This document shows, piece by piece, positions 46,733-57,500 of a stretch of 64,000 nucleotides of DNA. The notes beneath the pieces are model-generated. The model searched no databases, had not been told where the DNA came from, and worked only from the letters and a program-made list of their open reading frames with translations. The position numbers and the translations under genes were made by a program. Every line of letters starts with the position of its first letter. Within the stretch, counting starts at the first letter, position 1. Source of the stretch: Maribacter flavus (GTDB lineage Bacteria; Bacteroidota; Bacteroidia; Flavobacteriales; Flavobacteriaceae); contig NZ_VUOE01000001.1 of NCBI RefSeq assembly GCF_008386635.1, forward strand, positions 682,001-746,000. Reading direction: 5' to 3'.

Positions 46733-49700
46733 ATGAAGATTAGGTTTCTCGCATTATTCATCTCCCTTTGCTCCCTCTCTGGTTATTCCCAAACAGATAA
46801 AGTGGCCTTGGTTCAAACCCAAAATGGTACCAAGCTTCAGGTGAACGGTGAGGATTTTATGATCAATGGGATGAACTGGGATTACATTCCCATCGGTACC
46901 AATACGGTAAATGCAAGATTTTGGGAAAAGTCGGACGATATTATCAAAGCGGGATTGGATACGGAGATGTCCCTGTTAAAAAACATGGGGGTCAATGTAA
47001 TACGACAATATACGGGGGTTCCTGCCAAATGGATAAAATATATCTATGAGGAGTATGGCATTTATACCTTGCTCAATCACTCCTTTGGCAGGTATGGATT
47101 GACCATAGATGGTGTTTGGACACCCGTAACTGTTTACGACGATCCTAAAACCCAAGCATTGTTGACCCAAGAATTGACCCTGCTCGTAGAAGAGTACAAA
47201 GACACTCCTGGCCTACTTATGTACTTATTGGGTAACGAAAACAACTACGGACTTTTTTGGCAAGGTGCGGAAACGGAGGATTTCCCAGATGATGAACAAG
47301 AAAAGCAGTTCATTGGTGAAAAACGTGGTAGGCCCATGTATCGCCTTATGAACGAAGTGACGAAAAAAATGAAGACCATCGATGGAAATCATCCCGTTGC
47401 GATTTGTAATGGCGATGTCCTTTTCATAGATATTATTGCCGAGGAGTGTCCGGATGTTGATATTTATGGCACAAATGTATACCGAGGTGTTTCTTTTGGG
47501 GACATGTTCCAAGTGGTCAAGGAAAAATTGAACAAGCCCATCATGTTTACCGAGTTTGGTGCGGACGCATACAACGCGGTGGAGAATAAGGAAGATCAAT
47601 TATCTCAGGCCTATTATATGGTGGGCAATTGGGAAGAAATCTACGCCAATGCCGCAGGTCTAGGGAAAGCTGGCAACTCCATAGGAGGGTTTACCTTTCA
47701 GTTCAGTGATGGCTGGTGGAAATATGGGTTTGACGACCGTAAGAACGCCGATGTCCACGACAATAATGCCTCCTGGTCCAATGGTGGCTATTCGAGGGAT
47801 TTGGCTGGCGAAGGAGTTAATAACATGAACGAGGAATGGTTTGGTATCTGCGCAAAAGGTCAAACGAACTCACGAGGACTTTATGACCTATATCCTCGGG
47901 CAGCTTATTACGCATTGCAAGAGGCCCATAAATTGAACCCATATGAACCCGGTATGGATTTGAACTTTTTGGAAAACTATTTTGACAATATCGTTCTTAT
48001 GGACGCCGTACTTAAGGCGAGGGGAGATAAGGCGGCTTTAAATTCTGAACAAAGCAGTTTATTACGGATAAGCAACTTACTAGCTAAATTCGCTACGTTT
48101 AGTACGGGGGGAAGTCTAATTACTACCCCCGACAATCCAGACCCAGACGACCCAAATACCTTCCCAAACCAACTGGGCTTCGACCATATGCAATCCTATT
48201 TTGTAGGCGTTGAAGGCAACCCGGCTCCAAATATGCGGGCAGAAGTGAATCTAAACGTGGTGGGCAATGTCGCCCAGAATCCCATCAACGAAATCTTCTA
48301 CGAAAACAATTCACGGCCTATAGACGTGAGCACCGATCGCGGAGATGTAGTAGTTTCGGACGTAAACAGGGTACGGGTATACCAGGCCGAATTTGAATGG
48401 AACGCCAAGGAATTCGATCTTCGCGGATTCTACAGGACCGGGCACTACCACTGGGGCTATGAAGGCGATTTCTTCGGATTTTACCCTGAAGCCAACTACG
48501 GCCCAAACCTCGATATTTACAATGGGGAAATCTTGGGCGCTGAAATTGATGGCAAAGGACCCTTAAAGGGCTTAAAGGTCGCGGTAGGGCCTCAATTGTG
48601 GTGGGGTGCCAATCCTACCATGTTGTTCAAATACCGGAAGCATATTGGTAAATTCAACGTTACGGGCATTTATCATCGCGATTTTGAGACCGATGTGGAG
48701 CTGGATGAAAACGGTCGCCGAATATTGGACCTCAACCAAGTACGCAGTGGTGTGATACCCCCATGGCCCACAGAACGTGCGGCAATTGCCATTGAGCGTG
48801 AATTTGGAAAATTTGGAGTGGAACTGGGCGGCATTTGGTCCGGAAGCCCATTGAACGGCCTAACGTTCCAGGATGTACGTGGCGAAACGGGCAACTACAT
48901 CGTTTTTGAAGACCGTATACAGGCAAGTGACAACTGGGGCGGAAAGGTCAAGATCACCTACGAAGGCGGTAAATTTAATTGGTACGGTCAAGCTTCTGCC
49001 ATGGGGCTTATTGCCAATGGCGGGGCGGACCAGACATTGACATTTACCGGATGGAAACTACGCGATACGGGAAGTGGCAACGTTACCAGCCTTTTGACAG
49101 GTTTTACCATTGCTTCGGGCAAATTCCAGATCGCCCCTAATTTTATGATCCAGAAACCATTGGTAGAGGCGATGCCCAATGATGTTCAAGGACCGGGCCG
49201 TTTAAGGAATATTATCGACGACCCTTTCTCGGTACGTGCCAACAGGGAGACCATCGGTAGTGAACTATTGATATCCTTTGATCCTACGCCGGGCACCTGG
49301 ATGTATGAATGGGACAATGACCGTGCGGAGGACGCCCCGTTTGCGATGAACCTCGGTTTTGTCTACAGGCACTTGCCAACCACCATGGACGCCCACATTG
49401 GCTTCCTGGCCAACAGGCAGTTTTTTGCCTTCCCCAACTCGGCTCCTGCCGAGGATCTCTGGGAAATACATTCCCGCATGGTGTCAAAAATAGGACCGGA
49501 CCTGGGCTTTATCGGTAACTTCTACTACGGCAATGGTCAGGGAAACGGTGATAGCCAACGCCTTATCAAACGATTTGGTGGGGATATCAGGGCCATTTAT
49601 AAGAATTATAAACTTTCTACCCACGTAAAGGTGAACGATTGGGGGCCTTTTGATTACCATCGTGATTTTAACTTGACGTTTCCCCTACAATTGATGTTGG

Positions 49701-49918
49701 ATGTCTCCACAACCTTGGGCAAACCGGACTGGTTCATCCTGCCAAGTACCCAAGTAGGCATTCGGGGAATATGGCGCTCCTTGAACGAATTTTCACCGAG
49801 ATATGCGCCAAATGCCGCCGAAGAATTTTCAAACCAACCGATCATTAGCCCTGTAGGTTTCCCCAACGGATCGGAATGGGAAATCATGACTTATGTACAT
49901 ATCAATATTGGTAAATAA
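46733..49918 (+). CDS. Clan GH-A glycosidase fused to an outer-membrane beta-barrel
   Basis: A 1061-residue exported protein with a signal peptide (1-19). Residues about 25-400 form a TIM-barrel of GH2/GH-A type: LLGNENNYGLFW gives the acid/base Glu169 after Asn168, and KPIMFTEFGADAY the nucleophile Glu274. A Pro/Asp-rich linker (460-480) follows. From about 500 to the end runs a series of amphipathic aromatic strands (RVRVYQAEFEW, GLKVAVGPQLWW, WGGKVKITYEGGKFNWYG, STQVGIRGIWRSLN), ending EWEIMTYVHINIG, as in outer-membrane porins. The first gene of the glucan operon, it would place an active site at a pore. GH family number is uncertain; beta-1,3-glucan is the likely substrate from context. 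Confidence 0.85.
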   Translation: MKIRFLALFISLCSLSGYSQTDKVALVQTQNGTKLQVNGEDFMINGMNWDYIPIGTNTVNARFWEKSDDIIKAGLDTEMSLLKNMGVNVIRQYTGVPAKWIKYIYEEYGIYTLLNHSFGRYGLTIDGVWTPVTVYDDPKTQALLTQELTLLVEEYKDTPGLLMYLLGNENNYGLFWQGAETEDFPDDEQEKQFIGEKRGRPMYRLMNEVTKKMKTIDGNHPVAICNGDVLFIDIIAEECPDVDIYGTNVYRGVSFGDMFQVVKEKLNKPIMFTEFGADAYNAVENKEDQLSQAYYMVGNWEEIYANAAGLGKAGNSIGGFTFQFSDGWWKYGFDDRKNADVHDNNASWSNGGYSRDLAGEGVNNMNEEWFGICAKGQTNSRGLYDLYPRAAYYALQEAHKLNPYEPGMDLNFLENYFDNIVLMDAVLKARGDKAALNSEQSSLLRISNLLAKFATFSTGGSLITTPDNPDPDDPNTFPNQLGFDHMQSYFVGVEGNPAPNMRAEVNLNVVGNVAQNPINEIFYENNSRPIDVSTDRGDVVVSDVNRVRVYQAEFEWNAKEFDLRGFYRTGHYHWGYEGDFFGFYPEANYGPNLDIYNGEILGAEIDGKGPLKGLKVAVGPQLWWGANPTMLFKYRKHIGKFNVTGIYHRDFETDVELDENGRRILDLNQVRSGVIPPWPTERAAIAIEREFGKFGVELGGIWSGSPLNGLTFQDVRGETGNYIVFEDRIQASDNWGGKVKITYEGGKFNWYGQASAMGLIANGGADQTLTFTGWKLRDTGSGNVTSLLTGFTIASGKFQIAPNFMIQKPLVEAMPNDVQGPGRLRNIIDDPFSVRANRETIGSELLISFDPTPGTWMYEWDNDRAEDAPFAMNLGFVYRHLPTTMDAHIGFLANRQFFAFPNSAPAEDLWEIHSRMVSKIGPDLGFIGNFYYGNGQGNGDSQRLIKRFGGDIRAIYKNYKLSTHVKVNDWGPFDYHRDFNLTFPLQLMLDVSTTLGKPDWFILPSTQVGIRGIWRSLNEFSPRYAPNAAEEFSNQPIISPVGFPNGSEWEIMTYVHINIGK

Positions 49919-49925
49919 CAACGGA

Positions 49926-51341
49926 ATGATGAAAAACAACAGATATATCAATACCAGAAATACCTTGTTTTCCGCTATTGTTCTGACCTTGCTGTTGGGA
50001 TGTGAACGGAACTTTTCAGAAGACGTAGCGTTTGCGACCTTTCCGCCTAATGGAGACGTTTTCATCGATACCTTTTCCGCAGGCCTGGATTATTTTCCAT
50101 TTGTGGATGGAGGAGCGGACCCTGAAGCATTTAGCGTGGATACCCAAGAGTTTTTTGCCGGCAATGCCTCCATGCGTTTTGACGTGCCCCCTTTTGGTGT
50201 GGGGTTTGTAGGCGCCACATTTAATACAACGGTAAAAAGGGATCTGTCCGGTTTTGATGCCCTTACCTTTTATGCCAAGGCATCCCAAGCTGCGGATATA
50301 AACGAAATTGGATTTGGTATCGAAGGGGAAACAGGAAATAAATTCCAAGTGACCACTCAAAATTTACAAATAAGTACCCAATGGGAAAAATACACCATAC
50401 CCATACCAGACCCTTCAAAACTTTTTAATCAAACCGGATTGTTTTGGCTAGCCGAGGGTGCCGAAAACGAATTTGACGAAGGCGGTTATACCTTGTGGTT
50501 TGATGAAATAAAATTTGAAAAGACCGGAACCTTGGGGCAGCCGAGGCCGGCAATCCTAAACGGTGCAGACGTGCAACAGCCCGGTTTTGTGAACATTGGT
50601 CAATCATTGACCGGCCTTACCCAAACCGTGAACTTGGAATCCGGGGAAAATATTACCGTGATTGCCGCACCGTCGTACTTTGACTTTTCATCATCAAATA
50701 ATGGGGTTGCCCAGGTAAATGAGTTGGGAAATATTTCGGTTACGGGTCTTGGTCAAACAACCATTACAGCCTCCTTGGCAAACAATCCTGCCGAAGGTTC
50801 CTTGGAGCTGAATGTTGAAAGTGCCTTTGAATTCGCCCCTACCCCGCCGTCACGGGCGCCTGAAGATGTCATCTCGGTTTTTAGCGATGCCTATGCGAAC
50901 GTTGCGGTAGATTACTTTAATGGCTTTTTTACCCCTGACGGACAAACCACCCAAGGTGGCTCACCGCCGCTAGACTTTAACGGGGACAGGATCATCAACT
51001 ATACCCAACTCAACTTTGTGGGCATTGGTACTTTCTTGAACGTGGCACCGATCAATGCTTCGGCCATGACCACACTACATATCGATATCAAGGTCAATGA
51101 AGCCATTGACCCGGGAGATTTTATAAGGATCCAATTGTTAAACTCCGTTGGCAATGGCGAAACCTCCGGTTCGGTGACCCTGGCGGCCTCCGATCTAAGA
51201 CAAGACGAATGGGTCAGTTTTGATATCCCATTGGCCGACTTTACAGGGTTGGGCGATCGCTCACAAATTGGTCTATTGTTCTTTGTATCGGACAGCACCA
51301 TTTCAGACATTTTTGTTGACAACATCTATTATTACAGGTAA
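49926..51341 (+). CDS. Putative surface glycan-binding lipoprotein
   Basis: 471 residues from the ATG at 49926 (MMKNNRYINTRN), with lipobox LLLGC (Cys26). A longer in-frame start at 49893 would overlap the previous gene by 26 bases and has no signal peptide. Residues about 50-200 look like a carbohydrate-binding jelly roll (SMRFDVPPFGVGFVGATF, GYTLWFDEIKFE). A BIG2-like Ig domain follows (about 220-310, QVNELGNISVTGLGQTTITASL), and a second jelly roll to the end (DIFVDNIYYY). This matches SusE/SusF-like or surface glycan-binding proteins that feed a glycan to nearby enzymes. It starts 7 bases after the barrel gene stop. Confidence 0.8.
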   Translation: MMKNNRYINTRNTLFSAIVLTLLLGCERNFSEDVAFATFPPNGDVFIDTFSAGLDYFPFVDGGADPEAFSVDTQEFFAGNASMRFDVPPFGVGFVGATFNTTVKRDLSGFDALTFYAKASQAADINEIGFGIEGETGNKFQVTTQNLQISTQWEKYTIPIPDPSKLFNQTGLFWLAEGAENEFDEGGYTLWFDEIKFEKTGTLGQPRPAILNGADVQQPGFVNIGQSLTGLTQTVNLESGENITVIAAPSYFDFSSSNNGVAQVNELGNISVTGLGQTTITASLANNPAEGSLELNVESAFEFAPTPPSRAPEDVISVFSDAYANVAVDYFNGFFTPDGQTTQGGSPPLDFNGDRIINYTQLNFVGIGTFLNVAPINASAMTTLHIDIKVNEAIDPGDFIRIQLLNSVGNGETSGSVTLAASDLRQDEWVSFDIPLADFTGLGDRSQIGLLFFVSDSTISDIFVDNIYYYR

Positions 51342-51360
51342 TAAGAAAAAGAAACTTCAA

Positions 51361-52194
51361 ATGCTTAATAGAAAAAGAAAGATTGTGAAAAATACTGTGT
51401 ATCAAGTTTTTATGGGCCTTTTTATCAGCTCATTCATCGGGTGTGAGGTGGATGAAACCCAGACGGTAACGACCTTGACCAATGTGGTACTTTCGGAGGA
51501 ATTCGATACAGACGGTGCCCCAAATCCAGATGTATGGGGCTTTGATATTGGACGGGGACCTAATGGCGACGGTTGGGGAAACCAAGAATTGCAGTATTAC
51601 ACAGATCGTCCAACGAACGTGGCCATAGAAAACGGCAACTTAAAAATTACGGTCCGCCAGGAATCCTTCCAGGGTGTGGGCTATACATCCGCCCGATTGT
51701 TGACCAAAAACCGATTTGAACAGGCTTATGGTCGTTTTGAAGCAAGAATACAATTACCAACAGGCCAAGGAATTTGGCCCGCCTTTTGGATGTTGGGTGC
51801 GGATATTGATGAGAACCCGTGGCCCGGAGCCGGTGAAATCGATATCATGGAATACAGGGGTCAAAACCCCACCATCTTAGTTGGTAGTGTGCACGGTCCA
51901 GGCTATTCGGCGGGAAATGCCATTTCAAAGGAATATGAACTGCGCAACGACAGGTTCGATACGGGGTATCACATTTTTGGTATTGAATGGTCTCCAGTTG
52001 CCATCAACTTCTATGTGGACGATGTGCTCTACAACCAAATAACTCCAGAAGATGTAACTGGGGAATGGGTTTTTAATAAGCCATTCTTTCTATTAATGAA
52101 CGTAGCGGTAGGAGGAAATTTCGTGGGGCCACCCAATTCTGAAACCCGGTTTCCCCAGACTATGCTGGTAGACTATGTACGCGTATTTAATTAA
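51361..52194 (+). CDS. GH16 laminarinase (endo-beta-1,3-glucanase) lipoprotein
   Basis: 277 residues from the ATG at 51361 (MLNRKRKIVKN), with lipobox FIGC (Cys28); a longer frame opening at 51220 lies inside the previous gene. GH16 features are WGFDIGRG, GWGNQELQYY, and the catalytic GEIDIMEYRG (nucleophile Glu159, Asp161, acid/base Glu164). The Met inside EIDIME is typical of the bulge-containing laminarinase subfamilies such as GH16_3. C-terminal parts are GIEWSPVAINFYVDDV and MLVDYVRVF. It cleaves internal beta-1,3-glucan bonds at the cell surface. It follows the binding protein by 19 bases. Confidence 0.95.
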   Translation: MLNRKRKIVKNTVYQVFMGLFISSFIGCEVDETQTVTTLTNVVLSEEFDTDGAPNPDVWGFDIGRGPNGDGWGNQELQYYTDRPTNVAIENGNLKITVRQESFQGVGYTSARLLTKNRFEQAYGRFEARIQLPTGQGIWPAFWMLGADIDENPWPGAGEIDIMEYRGQNPTILVGSVHGPGYSAGNAISKEYELRNDRFDTGYHIFGIEWSPVAINFYVDDVLYNQITPEDVTGEWVFNKPFFLLMNVAVGGNFVGPPNSETRFPQTMLVDYVRVFN

Positions 52195-52239
52195 GGAATT
52201 GCTTTATAAACAGAAAATTGACTAATTAAACATTTAACT

Positions 52240-54417
52240 ATGAAATCATTTTTTAAAAAAGGGAAATTAATTTCCATGTCGGCTTTATTGCTTTTATTTC
52301 TTGGATGTAGTGATGATGATGAAGTTTTACCGGAAGTTGTTGCAAGTTTCACCCAATCCATAGACCAGACCACGGGTACGGTCACGTTTACCAACAATTC
52401 CCAAAACGCCACTACCTATTCGTGGAATTTTGGAAATGGAAATACGTCTACGGCCAAAAACCCCACACAGGTCTATGAAAATGGGGACTATACGGTAACA
52501 TTGACAGCCTCAAATGTGGCCGGTGATTCTGATACGGCCACCGCGAACTTTACGATTACCATACCGGATGACGGAGGCGATGGTGGAGATGGAGGAAACG
52601 ATTTTGATAGTGGCCTGCTTACCAATGGCGATTTTGAGGCCGGTGTGGAACCTTGGATTGGCAATGCTGCCAACGTACAGGAAGACGGGGGAAACAGCTT
52701 TAATTTTGCAGATGTACAGGCAGCGGGTAACCCATTTGATGTGAACTTGAGCCAAGTTGTGGCCATAACCCAAGGCACCAATTACATTTTAAAGTTTGAT
52801 GCTTCATCGGACAGGGAAAGGACCATATTGGCAGGTATAGGGTTAAACGAGGCCCCTTTCACCAATACAAACGTGGAAATTAACTTGACAACGGCAACCC
52901 AAACCTTTGAGCTACAACTCGCCGCAACTGATTTTGGCGGGTCCAATAGTCGCGTATTGTTCGATATGGGCGCAGCCATAGGTACCGTGGTAATAGACAA
53001 TGTATCCTTAGTTGAGGGCGGAGATGGTAGTGATTCCAACACCGGAGGTGGTGATAGTGGTTTTGACAGCGGACTATTGACCAATGGTGATTTTGAGGGA
53101 GGCGTAACCCCATGGATCGGGAATGCGGCCAACGTACAGGAAGATGGTGGAAACAGCTTCAATTTTGCAAATGTCATGGCCGCAGGTAACGTATTCGACG
53201 TAAACCTTAGCCAAGTTGTGGCAATTACCCAAGGAACCAACTATATCTTGACCTTTGATGCTTCTTCCGATCGTGAACGCACGATGTTAGCCGGAATCGG
53301 TTTGAATGAAGCACCGTTTACAAACACGAGCGTTTCTGTAAACCTGACCCCTGAGACGCAAACGTTTACGTTGCAATTGGCCGCTTCTGATTTTGGTGGC
53401 GCCAATAGTCGGGTCCTATTTGATATGGGAGGTGAAGTTGGTGTAGTGGTTATTGATAATGTCTCCTTGGTTGAAGGTGGCGATGGCAGTGATTCCAACC
53501 CAGGAAATGGCGGAGGTACCGGTGAGGTGACCGCTTTTTGTAACACCCAGATCCAAGCCTTTGGGGGTGATGCAGGTTCAGATATTTTCTTGTCCGTTTT
53601 TAACGTAAACGCTACTACCATGCGCGTTGAAATCTCTTCCGCGGATAGCGACCCGGTCGACTTATTGGTATTGCCCGCTGGCGCGTGGGTTCCTAACGAT
53701 GCCGGTATTTCAATGGCACCTATGGAAGTTTCACCCGGAGTTTGGGCGGGAGAATTTTTCTTCCCCAATGGAGCACCTGAAAATGTAGAACTTTTCATTG
53801 AGTGGAGTAAGTTATCTTTTGCAGGAAACTGGAGATCTACGGCCCCTGACATCTTGGATACAGTCGCTTTCAATGCTACGTGTGACACAGGATCCGGAGG
53901 AGGTACCGGCGGTGGAAATACAGGTGATGGTTCTGGAATCGTTGTAGATTTTGAGGATGGCGGTACATTGACAGGTGCCTTTGACAATGGTGCCAATGGT
54001 GCTAATGCGACCAACCCCGATCAAAGTGGGATCAATACATCGGCCACGGTATATCAGTTTAACAAAATTGTAGGCTCCGCCTGGTATTCAGGAGCGTTTA
54101 ATGTCTTTCCACAAGACCTTTCAGCGACGGGCGGTACAACTTTTAAAATGAAAATATGGTCACCAAATGCAGGTGTCAATGTACGCTTTCAGTTGGAGAA
54201 AGAAGGGAACCAAGGCCCCATTGTCACCTACAACGTAGACCAAACGGTTACGGAAGCCAACACCTGGGTTGAGTTGACATTCGATTTTTCATCGACACCG
54301 CTTGATCTGACCGATGGTTATGATAAAATCGTCATCTTCCCAGATTATGATGAGTCCAACCAAGTACCGGTTGCTACGGAGGCAATCTACTATTTTGATG
54401 ACATAACCCAGGAATAA
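52240..54417 (+). CDS. PKD/CBM multi-domain glycan-binding lipoprotein
   Basis: A 725-residue surface lipoprotein (lipobox LFLGC, Cys23). A PKD domain (about 34-105, TYSWNFGNGNTSTAKNPTQVY) is followed by two CBM4/9-like modules (about 121-268 and 274-424), each starting FDSGLLTNGDFE and ending VVIDNVSLVEGG. They repeat with a 153-residue (459-base) period and are very similar. A further domain (about 435-550) and a C-terminal jelly roll (570-725) follow. Gly/Asp/Ser linkers separate the modules. No catalytic motif is seen, so it probably binds beta-1,3-glucan. It lies in the operon between GH16 and the phosphorylase. Confidence 0.88.
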   Translation: MKSFFKKGKLISMSALLLLFLGCSDDDEVLPEVVASFTQSIDQTTGTVTFTNNSQNATTYSWNFGNGNTSTAKNPTQVYENGDYTVTLTASNVAGDSDTATANFTITIPDDGGDGGDGGNDFDSGLLTNGDFEAGVEPWIGNAANVQEDGGNSFNFADVQAAGNPFDVNLSQVVAITQGTNYILKFDASSDRERTILAGIGLNEAPFTNTNVEINLTTATQTFELQLAATDFGGSNSRVLFDMGAAIGTVVIDNVSLVEGGDGSDSNTGGGDSGFDSGLLTNGDFEGGVTPWIGNAANVQEDGGNSFNFANVMAAGNVFDVNLSQVVAITQGTNYILTFDASSDRERTMLAGIGLNEAPFTNTSVSVNLTPETQTFTLQLAASDFGGANSRVLFDMGGEVGVVVIDNVSLVEGGDGSDSNPGNGGGTGEVTAFCNTQIQAFGGDAGSDIFLSVFNVNATTMRVEISSADSDPVDLLVLPAGAWVPNDAGISMAPMEVSPGVWAGEFFFPNGAPENVELFIEWSKLSFAGNWRSTAPDILDTVAFNATCDTGSGGGTGGGNTGDGSGIVVDFEDGGTLTGAFDNGANGANATNPDQSGINTSATVYQFNKIVGSAWYSGAFNVFPQDLSATGGTTFKMKIWSPNAGVNVRFQLEKEGNQGPIVTYNVDQTVTEANTWVELTFDFSSTPLDLTDGYDKIVIFPDYDESNQVPVATEAIYYFDDITQE
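52600..53487 (+). repeat. In-frame tandem duplication of a CBM module
   Basis: Two copies with a 459-base period, beginning at 52600 and 53059, lie within the PKD/CBM gene. Both encode FDSGLLTNGDFE, an intermediate PWIGNAANVQEDGGNSFNFA and the end VVIDNVSLVEGGDGSDSN. Differences are mostly synonymous or conservative, so the duplication is fairly recent. Confidence 0.9.
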
Positions 54418-54445
54418 CGACAGAATTAACGCTGATTTTGGGTTG

Positions 54446-54479
54446 AAAAGGCCGGTTTGAAAATAGGCCGGCCTTTTTC
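54446..54479 (+). terminator. Hairpin between the binding-protein genes and the phosphorylase gene
   Basis: AAAAGGCCGG pairs with CCGGCCTTTT, followed by T. It lies 28 bases after the PKD/CBM stop and 28 bases before the phosphorylase ATG. It may end or attenuate the upstream transcript. Confidence 0.7.
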
Positions 54480-54507
54480 AATAAATCTTAAAAAATAATT
54501 ACCGGAA

Positions 54508-57500
54508 ATGACCGAAAAATCCAAGGTACCCTTAGAATATATCGAAATAGAGAACGAAAGCTATTTTAAAATTGGCAATTACGATTCCATGCGGCCTTTC
54601 TTCATGAGTATCGTAAGTGATTCCAATCACTGGATGTTCATTTCAAGCAATGGCGGATTGACAGCTGGCCGTAAAAATGCCGAATTCTCCCTATTTCCTT
54701 ATTATACGGACGATAAAATCACAGAATCGGCAGAAATAACGGGTAGCAAAAGCATTTTTAGGGTTCATAAGGACGACACCGTATGGATTTGGGAACCGTT
54801 TTCAAACCTTGGAAAAACTGCTTATCGTACCACTCGAAACCTATATAAAAACAGTCATGGCAATAAATTAATTTTTGAAGAAATAAACCATGACCTGCAA
54901 TTGACTTTTTCCTATCAGTGGAATTCAAGTAACCGTTTTGGTTTTGTGCGTAAGTCCCAGATTCATAACAACTGCGATTCAAAAATTGAAATTTCCGTTT
55001 TGGACGGTATCCAAAATGTGCTTCCTTACGGTGTGGGAAGCTATACCCAGACCAATTCCAGCAATCTGGTCGATGCCTATAAAAGAAATCAATTATTAAA
55101 GAATTCCGGCCTTGGCATCTATGCCCTGAGTGCCATTATTGTGGACAAGGCGGAACCCAGCGAGGCCCTAAAGGCCAATGTGGTTTGGTCACTAGGTCTT
55201 GATAATTTAGGGTATTTGGTTTCCTCCCTTCAATTAGATCATTTTAGAAGAACGGGTACCATAGGCACGGAAACCGATGTGAAGGCAGAAAAAGGAGCTT
55301 ATTTCATCCATGCCGATTTAATTTTGCCCCCAAATTCCAAAAAGGAATGGCAATTGGTGGCGAACGTAAACCAGGACCACAGTGCCATAATCGCTTTGGA
55401 CAAAAGTATCAAAGAGGATACGGGGCTTTACCAAAAAATCCAGGAGGATATAGATTTGGGGACGAAAAACCTGATTGGTCTTTGCGCGGCTTCGGATGGG
55501 CTACAGGACACTAAAGATGTCTTGAGGGATACCAGACACTTTTCCAATACGCTCTTTAACATCATGCGCGGTGGTATTTTTGACCACAATTACGATATCG
55601 AAAAACGGGATTTTAGGGCGTACCTAGTAAATGCCAACAAAGAGGTAGCTAAAAATAATAGTGCCCCGATTGATGCCCTACCGGAAATTTTTGCGGCCAA
55701 TGATTTAAAGCAGCAGGCGCTATCGAATACAGATGTACATTTCAAACGCCTTTGCTTGGAATACCTACCATTGAAATTTAGCAGAAGGCACGGAGATCCT
55801 AGCCGGCCATGGAACCGTTTCTCCATCAATACGCGTAGTGAAGTTGATGGATCCAAAATTTTGGATTACGAAGGCAATTGGAGGGATATCTTCCAGAATT
55901 GGGAGGCTCTTTCCATTTCTTACCCAGAGTTTTTGGAAAGTATGATCCACAAATTCCTGAACGCATCTACTTTTGACGGATACAATCCGTACCGAGTGAC
56001 CAAAGGGGGCTTTGACTGGGAAACAATTGAGCCGGACGACCCTTGGAGTTATATTGGGTACTGGGGCGATCACCAGATAATTTATCTGCTTAAATTTTTG
56101 GAACGGTTCGAAAGTCATAATCCCAAACAGTTGGAAAGCCTTTTGGACCAGGAAGTTTTTGTGTATGCCAACGTACCGTACAAAATTAAATCGTACGAAA
56201 AGCTTCTAGAAAACCCAAAGGATACGATTTTATTCGACGAAGAGCTGGATAAGGAAATCCGACAAAAACGGGCCGAACTAGGTGCGGATGGTGCACTTTT
56301 ACAAGATTCTAACGGAAGCATCGTAAGGGCGAATTTTCTGGAAAAGATTTTGGCAACGACCTTGGCAAAGCTTTCCAATTTTATTCCAGAGGGCGGTATC
56401 TGGATGAACACCCAACGGCCGGAATGGAACGATGCCAACAACGCGCTGGTAGGTAACGGCGTCTCCATGGTAACGCTCTATTACCTACGCCGGTTTTTGA
56501 ACTTTTTTAAAGAAATTTTTGAAAATATAGAAAAACCAGAGTTTACCATCGCTATTGAACTTTTTGAATTTTTCGATTCCGTAGCAAAAACGTTGGCCAG
56601 GCATAAAGAAGCCCTGACCGGCCCCATGAATGACCAAACCCGAAAAAATATCCTAGATGGACTAGGCAAGGCGGGCGCTTCCTTTCGAAATCAGGTTTAT
56701 GAAAATTCCTTTTCGGGTGAAAAAAGAAGTGTATCCCTGGAGGAATTGAAAGCGTTCATTGAACTCGAAATTAGGTATTTAGAACACTCCATTAAGGCCA
56801 ACAGGCGAAAAGACGATTTGTACCATGCCTATAATCTTATGTCCGTTACCCCAGACAATGGAGTGTCCATTTCCTACCTGGAAGAGATGCTTGAAGGTCA
56901 GGTGGCCGTTCTAAGCTCAGGATATTTATCCTCAAAAGAAGCATTGAACGTGCTGGATGCATTGAAGCACAGTAAACTTTTTCGTGAAGACCAATACAGT
57001 TATTTGTTGTACCCCAACAAGGAGCTTCCCCTGTTTTTGGAGAAAAACAACATCCCGGAAGCATCGGTCAAAAAATCGAAATTACTTACCAAGTTGGTAA
57101 AAGAAGGCAATAAGGAACTCATTGTAAGATCGGTTGACGGCTCTTACCACTTTAACGGGAACTTCAACAACGCCAACGATGTCACCAAAGCCTTGGATTC
57201 CCTTAGTAATAAAGAATATAAAAACTTAATTCCATCAGAACGGAACTATATTCTTCAGGTTTTTGAAGAAGTTTTCAACCATAAGGCCTTCACCGGCAGA
57301 TCGGGTACCTTTTACGGTTACGAAGGTTTGGGCTCCATCTACTGGCACATGGTTTCCAAGCTGTTTTTGGCGGTCCAGGAGTGCTGTCTAAAAGCGGTAC
57401 ATGAAGGAGAAAACCCTGAAATCGTAGGCAGGTTACTGGAACACTATTACGAAATCAATGAAGGGATCGGGGTACACAAATCCCCTACCCTTTACGGTGC

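Noticed and set aside
53241-54014. Minus-strand frame of 257 codons inside the PKD/CBM gene
   Set aside because: A Pro/Ser-rich mirror of Gly/Asp/Ser-rich linkers on the real strand; no start context or motif.
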